From Odontocerum albicorne (Eukaryota > Arthropoda > Insecta > Trichoptera > Odontoceridae): a stretch of DNA of 64,000 bases. The notes beneath the pieces are model-generated. The model saw nothing but the letters and a program-made list of their open reading frames with translations, was not told the DNA's origin and did not search any database. Position numbers and translations under genes: made by a program. The stretch is taken from positions 27,697,556 through 27,761,555 of the forward strand of contig OX463849.1 in assembly GCA_949825065.1 (NCBI GenBank), in the 5' to 3' direction. Every line of letters begins with the position of its first letter. Within the stretch, counting starts at the first letter, position 1. Shown here piece by piece: positions 21,476 through 31,480 of this stretch.

Positions 21476-23700
21476 GTTAAGGAAAAAGTCATTAATTACC
21501 ATTTTTTCTCAAAACGAGATTTTTCATTATTTGAATCAAAAACACAAATCTCTTTCATTCTAAAAGTCAAAAATGACATTATTAGCGATAGCGAAGCAAT
21601 AGCGAAGTTAGGCGACTAAAAAAATCATTAACTGTAAAAAATGATTGATTGTTTGTATGGAAAAAGTCATTATTTTACTTGATGAGTTCTTCCTTACTAA
21701 TGTTACGCATGAAGTTGCAATTAATTAATTGTGTGAGATAGACGTTGACAGTGTGTTTGTCATGCAATTTACTTTTTAAGTGGTTTTGTTAAGTTTTGGC
21801 GATTTTATTAAACTTTGTTTTTTTTTAAAAAGACTGTGATTGGTAAGCATTGAAATTTTAACAAATTTATGTTCATTTTAACATAAATTATATATTTTTT
21901 TTAATTAAACATTGTACATAATCTCAAAATATAATGAAATTATTATTTTACAAGAAACTGTCACTCGATATTAATTAAGCATTGTTAGCCGAAGAAAGTG
22001 ATCATGAATATTTTGATGACACGATCGGTGATCCGGATGACATGCCCGATCCAACGAATGTGGAATCCATAAACGAATCAACATTAGAAGAAAATGTTGT
22101 TGAGGAGAATATTGTTAGCACTGATCCTGTACAAGAACATCAAAATGAGGCATGCTCATGAGTTCATCTAGAGTCGCTGACATTCCAGTATCTTTGTCTG
22201 AGGAAATCTCAATTGAACGTGGTTTAAGATGGAAGAGGGGTGTGGGTAACCCTTCTATGTGGAAAAAAATGTATCAAAGAAAAGACGAAGTGAATGCCTG
22301 TCTTACGAAACAAAAAAAGGATTAAAACCTGCTAAGTTAACAAAACTTGTGAATTCTGTCGTTTTAAATGTTATAATAATTTTACCGAGAATGATAGCGT
22401 TTCGATTTGCAAATCGTATTGGGCATTGAATAATTATAATCGTCGAAAATTATTTATTTTAGCAAATTTACAATCCGTCGAGCCAAACAATTCAATTCAA
22501 ATAAAGCAAGATCGATTTCAAATACTTATTTTTTGACTACTGGTGGAATTAAGCATCTAGTGTGTCAGAAGTTTTTCGAGAAAACGCTTTCTATAAGTAT
22601 TGGCCCCGTGAACAAAGCTTTTGAATTCACTACCGCTGAGGGATTTTTTTCAGGAAACGACAACCGTGGAAACAGTGGTCCGGGAAATAAATATTCTGAG
22701 ATAATTTTGCGGCGATTGAAGGAACACATTAAAAGTTTTCCTGTGATGGAATCGCACTACGTGCGAAAATCAAATAAAAATCTGTATCTTGACAAAAATT
22801 TGTCAATTTTGAAAATGTACGACTTACGAGTATATAAGGAATTTTCCGAGAAAAATAATTTTAAACACGTTTCTCAATCAACTTACAGAAACTATTTCTG
22901 CAACAATTATAATTATTCCTTTTTTAAACCTAAAAAGGACTTACGTTCTGTCTGCATCAAGTATAAAACAATTAGTGATAAAAATGAGAAAACCGTTCAA
23001 ATGTTCCGCAACCATTTACGTTGAAGAAATGAATTGAATGCAGCATTGATGAGGAAGGCGAAAAAGTGAAGTGAATCCAAAACAAATTTCATACAAATAT
23101 GAGCATAACGGTGCATATAAAAATATAATCATAACCGGCCGAGGAAGACCACGTAACACAGCAGCTGATACGGGTAACATTCTTCTTGTCAAATTGTATG
23201 ACAAAATGTTGCCAATCGCAAATGCAAAAAAGAAGGATTTGTTAAAATTGTGTTCTTTAGGAGTGGTGCCGGAAGAATTTCCCAGCTGGTACGCATGTCT
23301 ACCAGCTGATGATAAATAAACTATTAGTGATTCATCCAGCGATTGTAGTGATACTTATTATTTTACATTATACTGTTTTCTTTCATAAAGTTGTTCAATT
23401 TTATGCTTAATTTTACCATGCAGAACCCTCAAAACCTCTCAAGAAAAATTAAAATTAACTGTGTAAAAAATAATTAAGTGATCTTTCTCACATATTTCAT
23501 CTGTAAGGAAAAAAATCATTAAGTGTTAAAACTTCTTTTTCTACATCTTTCCAGTATCTAAACAGTGTTTTTTCTACACATAAACATGTAGGCCAATACA
23601 ATAAATCAAACAAGGTAAACTTAATTTCGATTTTATAGAGAAAAAAATCGTTTTTCTCCATAAAGTCTAAAATGCAATTAATGACTATTTCCGTAATAAC
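21476..23700 (+). mobile_element. TIR DNA transposon nested in Helitron 2
   Basis: Termini TTAAGGAAAAAGTCATTAATT (left, offset 2) and, inverted, TTACGGAAATAGTCATTAATT (right) match at 19 of 21 positions. Further AAAAATCATT/GTCATT motifs recur inside both ends (21540-21680; 23510-23660). Flanks on both sides contain Helitron-type sequence (GCAACTAATGTAAACTTTTG and a near copy at 23782), so the element landed in the Helitron. Coding remains are listed separately. Confidence 0.7.
21985..23330 (+). pseudogene. Transposase-like gene with N- and C-terminal parts but no catalytic core
   Basis: Pieces in order: an acidic leader (EESDHEYFDDTIGDPDD); RWKRGVGNPSMWKK; a cysteine block CRFKCYNNFTENDSVSI…NRRKLFILANL; the open frame 22533-23024 (VCQKFFEKTLSIS, ESHYVRKSNKNLYL, YNYSFFKPKKDLRSVC); then 23071-23319 with GRGRPRNTA, KKKDLLKLCSLGVVPEEF and the stop. 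I recognise this as a widespread, unnamed insect transposase-like family (VCKKFF..TL.IS, ESHYxRxxS, FFxPKKDxC, and a C-terminal RGRP…LLxLC..GxIPxEY). The stretch between PKKDxC and RGRP, which should hold the acidic catalytic residues, is only about 90 bases long, so the core is deleted. Frames are also broken between pieces. Confidence 0.6.
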
Positions 23701-23941
23701 GACGATATTTATGTTTTATGTTTATGTTTTATACATTTGTATGTTTATACATTTGAATTAATAAAAGTGTCACGTGTTTCATGCAACTAACGTAAACTTT
23801 TGACAAACGTCACATTTGATTTTAACGAACTGGCATTATTGTTAGTTTTTTGTAATGTATTTACCTAAATAACTTGTTATTTATTAGAATCGAGTCTTAT
23901 ATTAAAGTCGATAAATAATTAAAATTACTGAACGTCGTTAC

Positions 23942-24745
23942 AAGGCATTGTTTGCAATCATATTGACCACCTGCTCTCCTTCATATCCAACAGAGTTATG
24001 GGAGAAATATAAATCGTACATAGCTGAAGATATTTTCCGTCGAATACGCGAGGAAAATTCAAATATGAACATGGATTTCTCAGCAGAAATCTACAACGAA
24101 GCGTTGATAATGATTGAAGATTTGTACTTAGAAATAGCGAACAAAGTTCTCAATCAATTGGGAATGCCATCACCGAATCGATCTGCTGCTGCTGCGTTCG
24201 ATATAGAATTGCGTCGTGAACAAAATTACAACAAGGGTGATCTTTTGTTGTATGTGCAATCAAATATTCCTAAGCTAACGCTTGAGCAAAAAGGCACTTA
24301 GGATCAAATAATGCAAACTGTCAATAACGGGTTTGGAGAAATCTTCTGTGTCAATAAATAATTATGTAAATGTCCGTATGTTAAACCCACGTGCAACATT
24401 TCCACAGCATCCGGCTTCCAGGTTCCACGTGCAACTCCCACGTGCAAGCTCCCACGTGCAACATTTCCAAAGCATCCGGCATGGGAAAAGTATTGCAGAA
24501 ATGCAAACTTATTGCTTGGGATGAATGCACAAGGCACACAAAAAATCGCTCGAGGCTCTTGATCGATCATTGCAAGATTGGCATGGAAACATCAGACCAT
24601 TTGGGAACGCATTTATATTGCTTGCAGGAGATTTCAGACAAACATTACCTGTAATTCCTCGATCAACACCGGCGGACGAAATGAATGCTTGCCTGAAATA
24701 CTCTTCTTTGTGGCGACACGTTATTTTTTTTTTTTTCTTTGTTTT
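23942..24745 (+). pseudogene. Helitron RepHel helicase fragments
   Basis: 23948-24301 reads FAIILTTCSPSYPTELWEKY…QLGMPSPNRSAA and ends KLTLEQKGT, then a stop, then DQIMQTVNNG: the start of the Pif1-like helicase domain. The Walker A region (GGxGTGKT) is missing. After a short CCACGTGCAA repeat patch, 24430-24720 reads HVQHFQSI, CKLIAWDECT (Walker B) and, one frame over, HKKSLEALDRSLQD and GDFRQTLPVIPRSTPADEMN. DNA unwinding is impossible without Walker A. Confidence 0.8.
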
Positions 24746-24853
24746 TTAGTTCGTGGTATTTCCTTTTTTAATGTTTCGCAATTTTATGTGTTTTTGTTAT
24801 ATTTTTCTTTCTTCTTTTTCAGTGCAATCGATTTGCTTTAGTTCATCACAATA

Positions 24854-25080
24854 ATGTCTCGCCGAAAGTCAAACTTAGGTCGTCAGCGAACGAGCGAAAC
24901 CGACAACAAAGAATGGCTCAAATACGTGCCGAGCAAGCAGCAGAGCGACGTGTAGCCAGACTTGAGGATGCACGGTTGCGAACACGGCGATCACGTTCTG
25001 CTGCTTCAAATCTGCTTTGTTCTCAATAGAATGAACGCGACAGGCTGAGAGTTGCTGAAAGACGTCAAAAATATGGTTTG
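24854..25080 (+). pseudogene. Helitron ORF N-terminal leader fragment
   Basis: Begins MSRRKSNLG and continues, after a frame change, QRMAQIRAEQAAERRVARLE and NERDRLRVAERRQK, with a stop between. This arginine-rich leader is normally at the N-terminus of insect Helitron polyproteins; here it sits downstream of the helicase pieces. Confidence 0.65.
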
Positions 25081-25188
25081 TCCACAAGTATTGTGAAAAT
25101 AAACATATTAGAAACGTGTGCTTTCTCTTTACATTCTTTTCCATTTAACCAGACTTAGCCACAGCAACGCGTGGCCGGGTACAGCTAG

Positions 25189-25505
25189 TACATAAATAAA
25201 TTTAGAAAAGAAACTGTCTCATTTTATTTTACAAATAAAATTATTCAGTCTGATGATGATTCATTATCACTTGCTTCACTTAAACTTATTATGAAATTGT
25301 GGTTTTCACTTATACGGTCAAACATGATTTCTCTTTCCTAATATTCCAACTCTATGTCTTTCACGTGGCTACGTATTCTGCTCCACTCTTCATAGTTTAT
25401 CAAAGAAACTTTTTCTATTACTAATTGATCCACTGTATTCAATGTAAACTGTACATTTCTAGAACCAACATACCCTTCGATCATGGTGACACTATTTTTT
25501 TGACA
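25189..25505. other. No recognisable feature
   Basis: AT-rich sequence with CTGATGATGATTCATTATCA-type text. No element end recognised. Confidence 0.4.
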
Positions 25506-26085
25506 CGATGACACACTAATAAGTTAAGAGAACGCTGAGATGGTTTAGGCACATGGAACAAATAAATGAAGAGTACGCTGAGAGGGTTTAGGCACATGGA
25601 ACAAATAAATGAAGAGTACGCTGAGAGGGTTTAGGCACATGGAACAAATAAATGAAGAGTACGCTGAGAGGGTTTAGGCACATGGAACAAATAAATGAAG
25701 AGTACGCTGAGAGGGTTTAGGCATATGGAACAAATAAATGAAGAGTACGCTGAGAGGGTTTAGGCACATGGAACAAATAAATGAAGAGTACGCTGAGAGG
25801 GTTTAGGCACATGGAACAACTAATTGAAGAAAACCAAACAAAACAGTTATACTAGTATAGTGCAAATGTGAGTGGAAGGCGTGTGAGAGGAAGACCAAGA
25901 AAAGTTTGGTTGGATCAAGTGAATGATATTCTGAAAGAAGGATATAACGACACTGCATAAGGAGTTATGTGGATGTAAAAGAGACTAAGGATGTGTGTGT
26001 GTTGAGATAGAAAAATATGAAGCATTGTCTCACTGCCTTTCCTTAAAGGAAAATTGCGTGATGGTATGTATGTGTATGGAGATAA
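25506..26085 (+). mobile_element. LINE-A C-terminus with a seven-unit 43-bp array
   Basis: Reads TLRWFRHMEQINEE before the array and, after it, VSGRRVRGRPRKVWLDQVND. The array units start at 25528, 25571, 25614, 25657, 25700, 25743 and 25786, exactly 43 bp apart, nearly identical. The unit is not a multiple of three, so the expansion destroyed the frame. Confidence 0.85.
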
Positions 26086-26459
26086 ACTTTTTTTAAATCC
26101 AAAGTGTCTAATACTCATGAAAACACCCTCATCAAGGGGTGGCTAGTGTAGACAAATAACTCAAAAAACGTCCTGTCATCGTCCCTAGAATCAACTGCCT
26201 ATGTGCGCACATTGCACATATGAACGTGACACCCCTGCTTACACCACATACAACAGTTTTTTTCAATTCTAAAACACACTTTCAACCCGATGTAAACGTT
26301 TTGAAAAATGAGGTGCGTCTAAGAATATAATATATTATGTGTATCTCCTTATCAGTTTTTTGTTTTATATTTTCGCGCTTAACACACGTCACCATAAGTT
26401 TTATATTTAAAGATAACTCGAGAAAGAAAAATAAATCCTGGCTGTTAAAAAACACGAAA
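26086..26459. other. No recognisable feature
   Basis: Mixed AT-rich DNA. Two overlapping frames at 26282-26564 on opposite strands have no recognisable motif. Confidence 0.4.
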
Positions 26460-26680
26460 GCGCTAGCGCTGATATACGAGTATAATGCAAATATGGTCAT
26501 AAAATCACATTTGCACTATATATTTCATGTTTTGAGTATTTCTTCATTTATTCGTTTCACATGACCAAACCATTTCAAAGAGGTCTTCTTCATCTTACTC
26601 AACACGTTAGTCTTAAATTGACACCCATTCCTAATAATTTGATTCCATATTCTTCCATATATTGTCACTCAATGTTTTCT
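26460..26680 (-). mobile_element. LINE-A fragment
   Basis: Minus strand reads LSKMKKTSLKWFGHVKRINE, the LINE-A block before VSGRR. 5' and 3' parts are lost. Confidence 0.7.
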
Positions 26681-26689
26681 TCTCAATGC

Positions 26690-27570
26690 ACACATTGCTG
26701 TTGCTTGGAGCCGTAGGGCTACCATTGATGGGATGTGGATGGGGCGATCGGGAGGACGTTGGAATCTGACAATGCCTACTAGGACCACTGACAAGACGGT
26801 TTATCCTTTTGGATTTTTTCGTCAATAACATCTCTGGCTGAATTCAACGGCGCATTCCGGGTAGAGGGGGAACCCATAAAGGGCAAGAAGTAAAGACAAC
26901 AACTCAAATGCTTCCTTTCAGTATATGGTACATAGATAAACACTCCACAGACAGATGACACGGCCGTAGAAAAGGTAATCCCTGAAATCACCGACATAAA
27001 AAACGAAACACTTGGGTTTAAAGGAGGGACCCATAAACAACTAAAGTGAAGATAACTATTCAAATACTTCCTCAAAGTACACATACGTTTAGAGAAACAC
27101 CATACACACACAGATGACACAACAATGGAAAAGGTAATCACTGACATAAAAAAAGAATTACGTGGGTTTCAAGGGGGAACCCATAAACAACTAAAGTGAA
27201 GATAACTATTTAAATACATAATTCTTCCAAGTATACATTCACCTAAAGAAACACCACACACAGATGACACAACAATGGAAAAGGTAATCCCTGAAATCAC
27301 TGACATAAAAAACGAAACACGTGGTTTAAAGGGGAACCCCATAAACAACTAAAGTGAAGACAACTACTCAAATACTTCCTCAAAGTATACATAAGTGTAG
27401 ATATACCTACACACACATTATAGTAGATATACCCCACACACACATTGACACAACAGTGGAAAAGGTAATCCCTGAAATCACTGACATAAAAGATGAAACA
27501 CGTGGCTCACACGTAATTCTTACTTTCAACATAAATAATAGAACTCTCTTGCTTGCTGCACGTTATTATT
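26690..27570 (+). repeat. R2 repeat with four units of about 150-160 bp
   Basis: The head (GGAGGACGTTGGAATCTGAC… TCAATAACATCTCTGGCTGA) is followed by units marked by CCCATAAACAACTAAAGTGA; unit starts are near 26869, 27031, 27178 and 27338 (spacings 162, 147, 160). Each unit contains GGAAAAGGTAATCCCTGAAA and ends near ACGTGGGTTTAAAGGGGG. The tail TTCAACATAAATAATAGAAC follows. Single-unit copies sit at 52215-52930 and 57665-58015. Class unknown: no inverted termini or protein seen. Confidence 0.75.
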
Positions 27571-28524
27571 ATTTTGAAAATATATCTTAGAACTTTGTTG
27601 CTTGCATTTTTACTTTTTCCATGTTCACGTCTCACGCCATAAATCAAAGTTGACACTGGCGACTTATTTAAACTATCTGACTCAATATTTTTCAGCTTTA
27701 AAGCTGCATGATTGTTTCGAATAAAGCTCGATTAACGCTAACGACAAACTTAAGTGTCCTTATTATTTACATCAAATATTCATATTTCCTTTGTTCCGCA
27801 TTATTGTATAGCACTGCCCATTGCTAATGGTCATTTGGGGAACAATATTTTTTTCATAAATTACTGTTATTTCTTTCAGTCTCACAAATATAAAAAAAAT
27901 ATTAAAATAAGTTGTGTATCAGCCCAGAGCTATATTGAACACCAAATTTAAAACACTTGTGAAAACTTGCAAACGAATGAAAATAAGGAGTAATTTTAGT
28001 TTAAAATTGGCATCGGTCTTGAAAAGTGCAATACTGTAAACTAGAGCCTTTTAATCGTTCCTTTACTATCATATTCATCTTAATGAATGTAGTTAACTAA
28101 CATAGTCGCAACCCTCTAGTTTAGAAGTTTAATAATCTCCATATCAAATAGGTGAGATTTTAGTAGATTCTCTTTTTTTTGTACGTCGTATAGAATTTAA
28201 TTTTGAATTTATCAACTATCAAAAAGATTTTTTTTCATTTTTGAAAGTATACGTAGAATTGTTCAAAAGTTTTCAGCTATAAAAAATATGAGAGAATGAA
28301 ACGTTTTTTTCATATTGTAATATAATCATCATGTAGTTCAATATATTTTTTAGAACGATTAATTAACTTTTCAATATCACTGAAAAATATTCTGAAGTTT
28401 TGTTTTCAGAATGGTATCGCTAATAACAAATCTAAGTCATTTCCTGCGTTCTTAAGATTCAAAAACTGTTATCCAAAAATAACTTCAATTAATAGTTAAA
28501 CTCATTAAAATAATACTATTTTTC
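27571..28524. other. No recognisable feature
   Basis: AT-rich intronic DNA. The 65-codon frame 27754-27951 has no motif. Confidence 0.5.
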
Positions 28525-29772
28525 TAGTTGATGAGCCTACACAAACTTCTCCTTACTGGCAATCCACTCTATCTTGTGAAACTACTTCAATCCTACCTTT
28601 CCAATAGAAGTTTCACAGTCACCACTCATCATTCTACGTCATCCGCCAGGCCCATCCCTATGGGTGTCCCCCAAGGCACCTACTCCTTCCTACTCCTAGT
28701 TCCTACTCCCCCAAACTGTAAGCTCGCACTCTTTGCTGACGATGCGGCATGCTACACATCGTCACTCAAGGTGGATCGAGCTGGTCGCCGTCTTCAGATT
28801 GCTCTTGAGATCCTTGAGAAATGCTACCAGGACTGGATGCTCAAAATCAATGACGCCAAAACTGAGGGCATCATGTTCTCCCATAAAATCAAGGAAAGAG
28901 TGCCGTCGATGCTCTTATTCATCGGTGGTTGCCTGGTTGAGTGGCAGGACATGGTTAAATACCTCGGCCTGCACCTCGAGCGGCGACTGACGTAGAAAAC
29001 CCATTTGAATACCATCAGACAGAAGGGTCACAAGGGCATAGGGGCCATCAGTTCGATATTTCATCGACGCAGCTTCCTTTCACCCAAAAATAAGCTCCTC
29101 CTCTATAAAACCCTTATTCGTCCTATCTTGACCTATGCTGCACCCGTTTGTGGTAGTGTGAGCAACACGGATCACCTGGAACTCCAGAGAGTGCAGAACA
29201 AGGCATTCAATATATATTTTAACACCCATCCCAGAACAAACCTTACCCGACTTCACGCCGAACAGCGAGAATAAACCCTACAACACCACATCCTCGCTTG
29301 GACCGTGAAGTTCTACAAAGTTCTAGGCCAACAAAATCACAGCAATCCCTTAGTCGCTGCCCTGGGGCCTTACGAGAGTAAAACCGACCTACCCTTCCGT
29401 TATAAGCACAAGCTCCCGAAGCATTATCTGTTGCCTGACTAGTCCACCTATAGTATTAGCTGGGAGGACCAAGGTCTGAGTGAATGTGATGGAATACAAG
29501 TAGCCTGAACCAGTTGACTTGTTTTTGCTAAATAATTAGTGTTAGAATTGTTATCTAGTTATAAGTAGTATGTAGGTGTTAATTATTTCTAAGATCTCGT
29601 ATATTAAGATTGAATAAATAAAATAAAATGACATGTAGGAAAATAAGATTAAGTAAGTGCATAAATTATAACATATAATTAAGATTAGTTAAGTAATAAA
29701 TTTGTATATAGGTATAGCCTTGACAAATGTTTGTACAATAATTTACTTTTGTTTAATAAAAAAATAAAAAAA
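28525..29772 (+). mobile_element. LINE-C, Jockey-like, 5'-truncated with poly-A tail
   Basis: Starts inside the reverse transcriptase: SLHKLLLTGNPLYLVKLLQS, then PMGVPQGT with a short deletion, LALFADDAACYTSSL (motif C, FADD intact, near 28731), and LGLHLERRLT. An in-frame TAG at 28993 interrupts; the same frame continues FLSPKNKLLLYKTLIRPILT, TYAAPVCGSVSNTDHLELQR and, after a second stop at 29272, KFYKVLGQQNHSNPL. A 3'UTR with several AATAAA motifs and an A-rich tail ends at 29772. GC content is above the surroundings, so it is among the younger insertions here. The 5' half (endonuclease, first RT motifs) is absent. Confidence 0.85.
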
Positions 29773-30074
29773 GCTTCGGATAAACGCATTTGAGGAAGAA
29801 TTCAATCACACAAGTTTTTCCCCTCAAAAACATCCAATATATTTTCTCCAGTTGAGTATGTTTACTTGGCAAAATTGTAATAATATTCAGTAAAATACAT
29901 AATGTTAATCTCATATCTTTCACTTGAAACTTTATATGTTAAAACAATTTAACGATCGGCTGGAAAAAAATGACACATGGAAATATAACCTGCCATATTG
30001 GTCGCGCGGTGCATGTGGTCCTATCCTGATACAATGACCAGTGCATTGCCGCGCGACCATATACAATAGATACA
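29773..30074. other. AT-rich DNA ending in a SINE-2-related inverted repeat
   Basis: TTGGTCGCGCGGTGCATG (29997) and its near complement CATTGCCGCGCGACCA (30043-30058) form an inverted pair immediately before SINE-2. The middle (GTGGTCCTATCCTGATACAA) recurs inverted at 31995-32020. Confidence 0.6.
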
Positions 30075-30235
30075 TGGTCGCGCGGTAACGCACTGGACTT
30101 CCATGCGGAAGGTCATCGGTTCAAACCCCGCGCTGTGCTACTCTCCTCGAATGACACAGGTACTTTTTCCGCCTAGTGTTCGATGGCATAAGAATACTTA
30201 TGACTTCGGTCAGAAATAAAAAAAATACTTTTTAA
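30075..30235 (+). mobile_element. SINE-2 copy (tRNA-derived)
   Basis: The tRNA-like head TGGTCGCGCGGTAACGCACT (A box) and CGGTTCAAACCCCGCG (B box) are followed by the body TCCTCGAATGACACAGGTAC and the 3' part ACTTATGACTTCGGTCAGAA with an A-rich tail. It is the best preserved of four copies. Internal pol III promoter boxes look intact. Confidence 0.8.
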
Positions 30236-30727
30236 AAGTGGTCTTCAGATGCTTTACGAAACTGTTTTACCTACACTACCTGTTAACCATTTGTCTAAAA
30301 CTTCGGGGAAGATTATTTTAAGCCATCAATTCCCACCGTATAAAGGACAAACAATTTATTTAATGAAGACGAGAGCGACCTATCCTCGCATTCCAGAAAA
30401 TCCCAAGAGCGTCCTTATTCATTCAGTGATAAATTACCTGGCCTCTCGTACCATCCACGAGAGATTCGGTAATACTCCACATTCTAGAATTGATAGTCTC
30501 CAAAAGTTTTGAAACTGTTTTTCTAAAAAAATACTTCCGATTCTTTCTTCCCCATTCCACCTGAAGAGAGCATCGGGATAGGATGTAGAAACATACGTAG
30601 TGGGGGAAAATGTAATAAGTGGAATAACAAAATTATTAATTTTTAAATATCCAAATACGGTTTTTTTTTATATAGTATATGACAATAAATTTTATTTATA
30701 CATAACTACGAGTATGAGTACATAATT
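30236..30727. other. Unclassified; an 87-codon frame of unknown nature
   Basis: 30249-30512 (plus) reads MLYETVLPTLPVNHL… with normal-looking composition (PPYKGQTIYLMKTRATYPRI). I do not recognise it and there is no splice or promoter evidence. It may be an old transposon piece. Confidence 0.3.
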
Positions 30728-30825
30728 TATGAAAAAAAAACAGGTAATTTAAAGGGACAATACAAATTATATTTTCTGGATTTGTTGGCTTTCATTTATC
30801 GTGTCTTACTGAGGACATAACGGTG
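30728..30825 (-). repeat. R3 dispersed repeat
   Basis: Inverted relative to 33815-33985: AGGTAATTTAAAGGGACAA… and TTCATTTATCGTGTCTTACTG match its 3' and 5' halves. Confidence 0.6.
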
Positions 30826-30829
30826 GCCT

Positions 30830-31480
30830 CTGTGGCCTAGTTGGTAAGACCTTTATCTTCCAGCCCGGAGGTTGCGGATTCGATTGTCGTTGGAACATAG
30901 ATTTTTTTAAAAAGGATTCTAGCCTGGTTTTCCTCTTAAACATATTTTAAATAATTTTAACGGTTTTAAGAACTATTTAACATATTTCTGGTTGGTTGAA
31001 AGATATTGCCACATAGCATTAAGCCTGCCAGGTTATACTGTATACGACGAAAGTATAATACAATACAAGAAGTTTGCGGGTTCAATTTCCATTGGAACCC
31101 AAATTTGTTAAAGGTTCCTATCTGGTTTTCATTTAAACCTTGTTTAAAATCTTTCTGGTTTGTTTGGAAAATATTGCAACATGGTATTAAGTCCGCCAGG
31201 TTGTACTATATACAACGAAAGTGTAATGCAATACAATATAATGGTGTTTCACAGAGTTGCCGAAACCTTTGATAAATAAATTATTTTTCTTTGGTTGGGT
31301 TAGGTTAGGTAAAACCTTTTTAAAATCTTTCTGGTTTGTTGGAAGATGTTGCTACATTTTATTAAGCCCGCCAGGTTGTACTATATACAACGAAAGTGTA
31401 ATGCAATACAAATAACGGTGTTCCGCAAAGTTGCCGACACCTTTGATAAATCAATTATTTTTCTTTGGTTGGTTAAAGAG
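30830..31480 (+). mobile_element. SINE-1 cluster: one full copy and two partial ones
   Basis: 30830-31065 has head (CTGTGGCCTAGTTGGTAAGA, A box; GCGGATTCGATTGTCG, B box), body and tail (GTATACGACGAAAGTATAAT). A second copy starts inside the head at 31066 (GCGGGTTCAATTTCC). A third tail begins near 31311, about 176 bp after the equivalent point of the second, including flanking sequence (AGTTGCCGAAACCTTTGATA), so this is a local tandem duplication. Confidence 0.8.

Larger units (their letters stand above)
20950..25188 (+). mobile_element. Helitron 2, carrying a nested TIR element and scrambled RepHel pieces
   Basis: The 5' end TCTATATAAATAAAAATG and 3' end CCACAGCAACGCGTGG…TACAGCTAG match Helitron 1. 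Internal order is head, nested TIR element, helicase N-terminal piece (23942-24350), Walker-B-side piece (24391-24720), then the N-terminal leader peptide of the Helitron ORF (24854-25080) next to the 3' end. That order is permuted relative to an intact RepHel gene. A pyrimidine tract and CAG (TTTCTTCTTTTTCAG) precede the leader piece. Confidence 0.85.

Noticed and set aside
22533..23024. Intact host gene
   Set aside because: It is the middle piece of a frame-broken transposase-like gene bounded by TIRs and nested in a Helitron.
25528..25828. CRISPR-like array
   Set aside because: Units are contiguous and identical with no spacers, and they belong to a LINE ORF in a eukaryotic genome. The same holds for the arrays at 3957, 5300, 6666 and 9402.
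26779..27147. 122-codon minus-strand frame
   Set aside because: Antisense of the R2 units, present only because R2 has few stops on that strand.
28733..28990. Arginine-rich 85-codon frame
   Set aside because: Out-of-frame shadow of the LINE-C reverse transcriptase.
30075..30135. tRNA gene
   Set aside because: Same reasoning for SINE-2: the head is fused to a SINE body shared with three other copies.
30830..30905. tRNA gene
   Set aside because: The A and B boxes are those of a SINE head: no full cloverleaf, and the same head with body and tail recurs at several loci.
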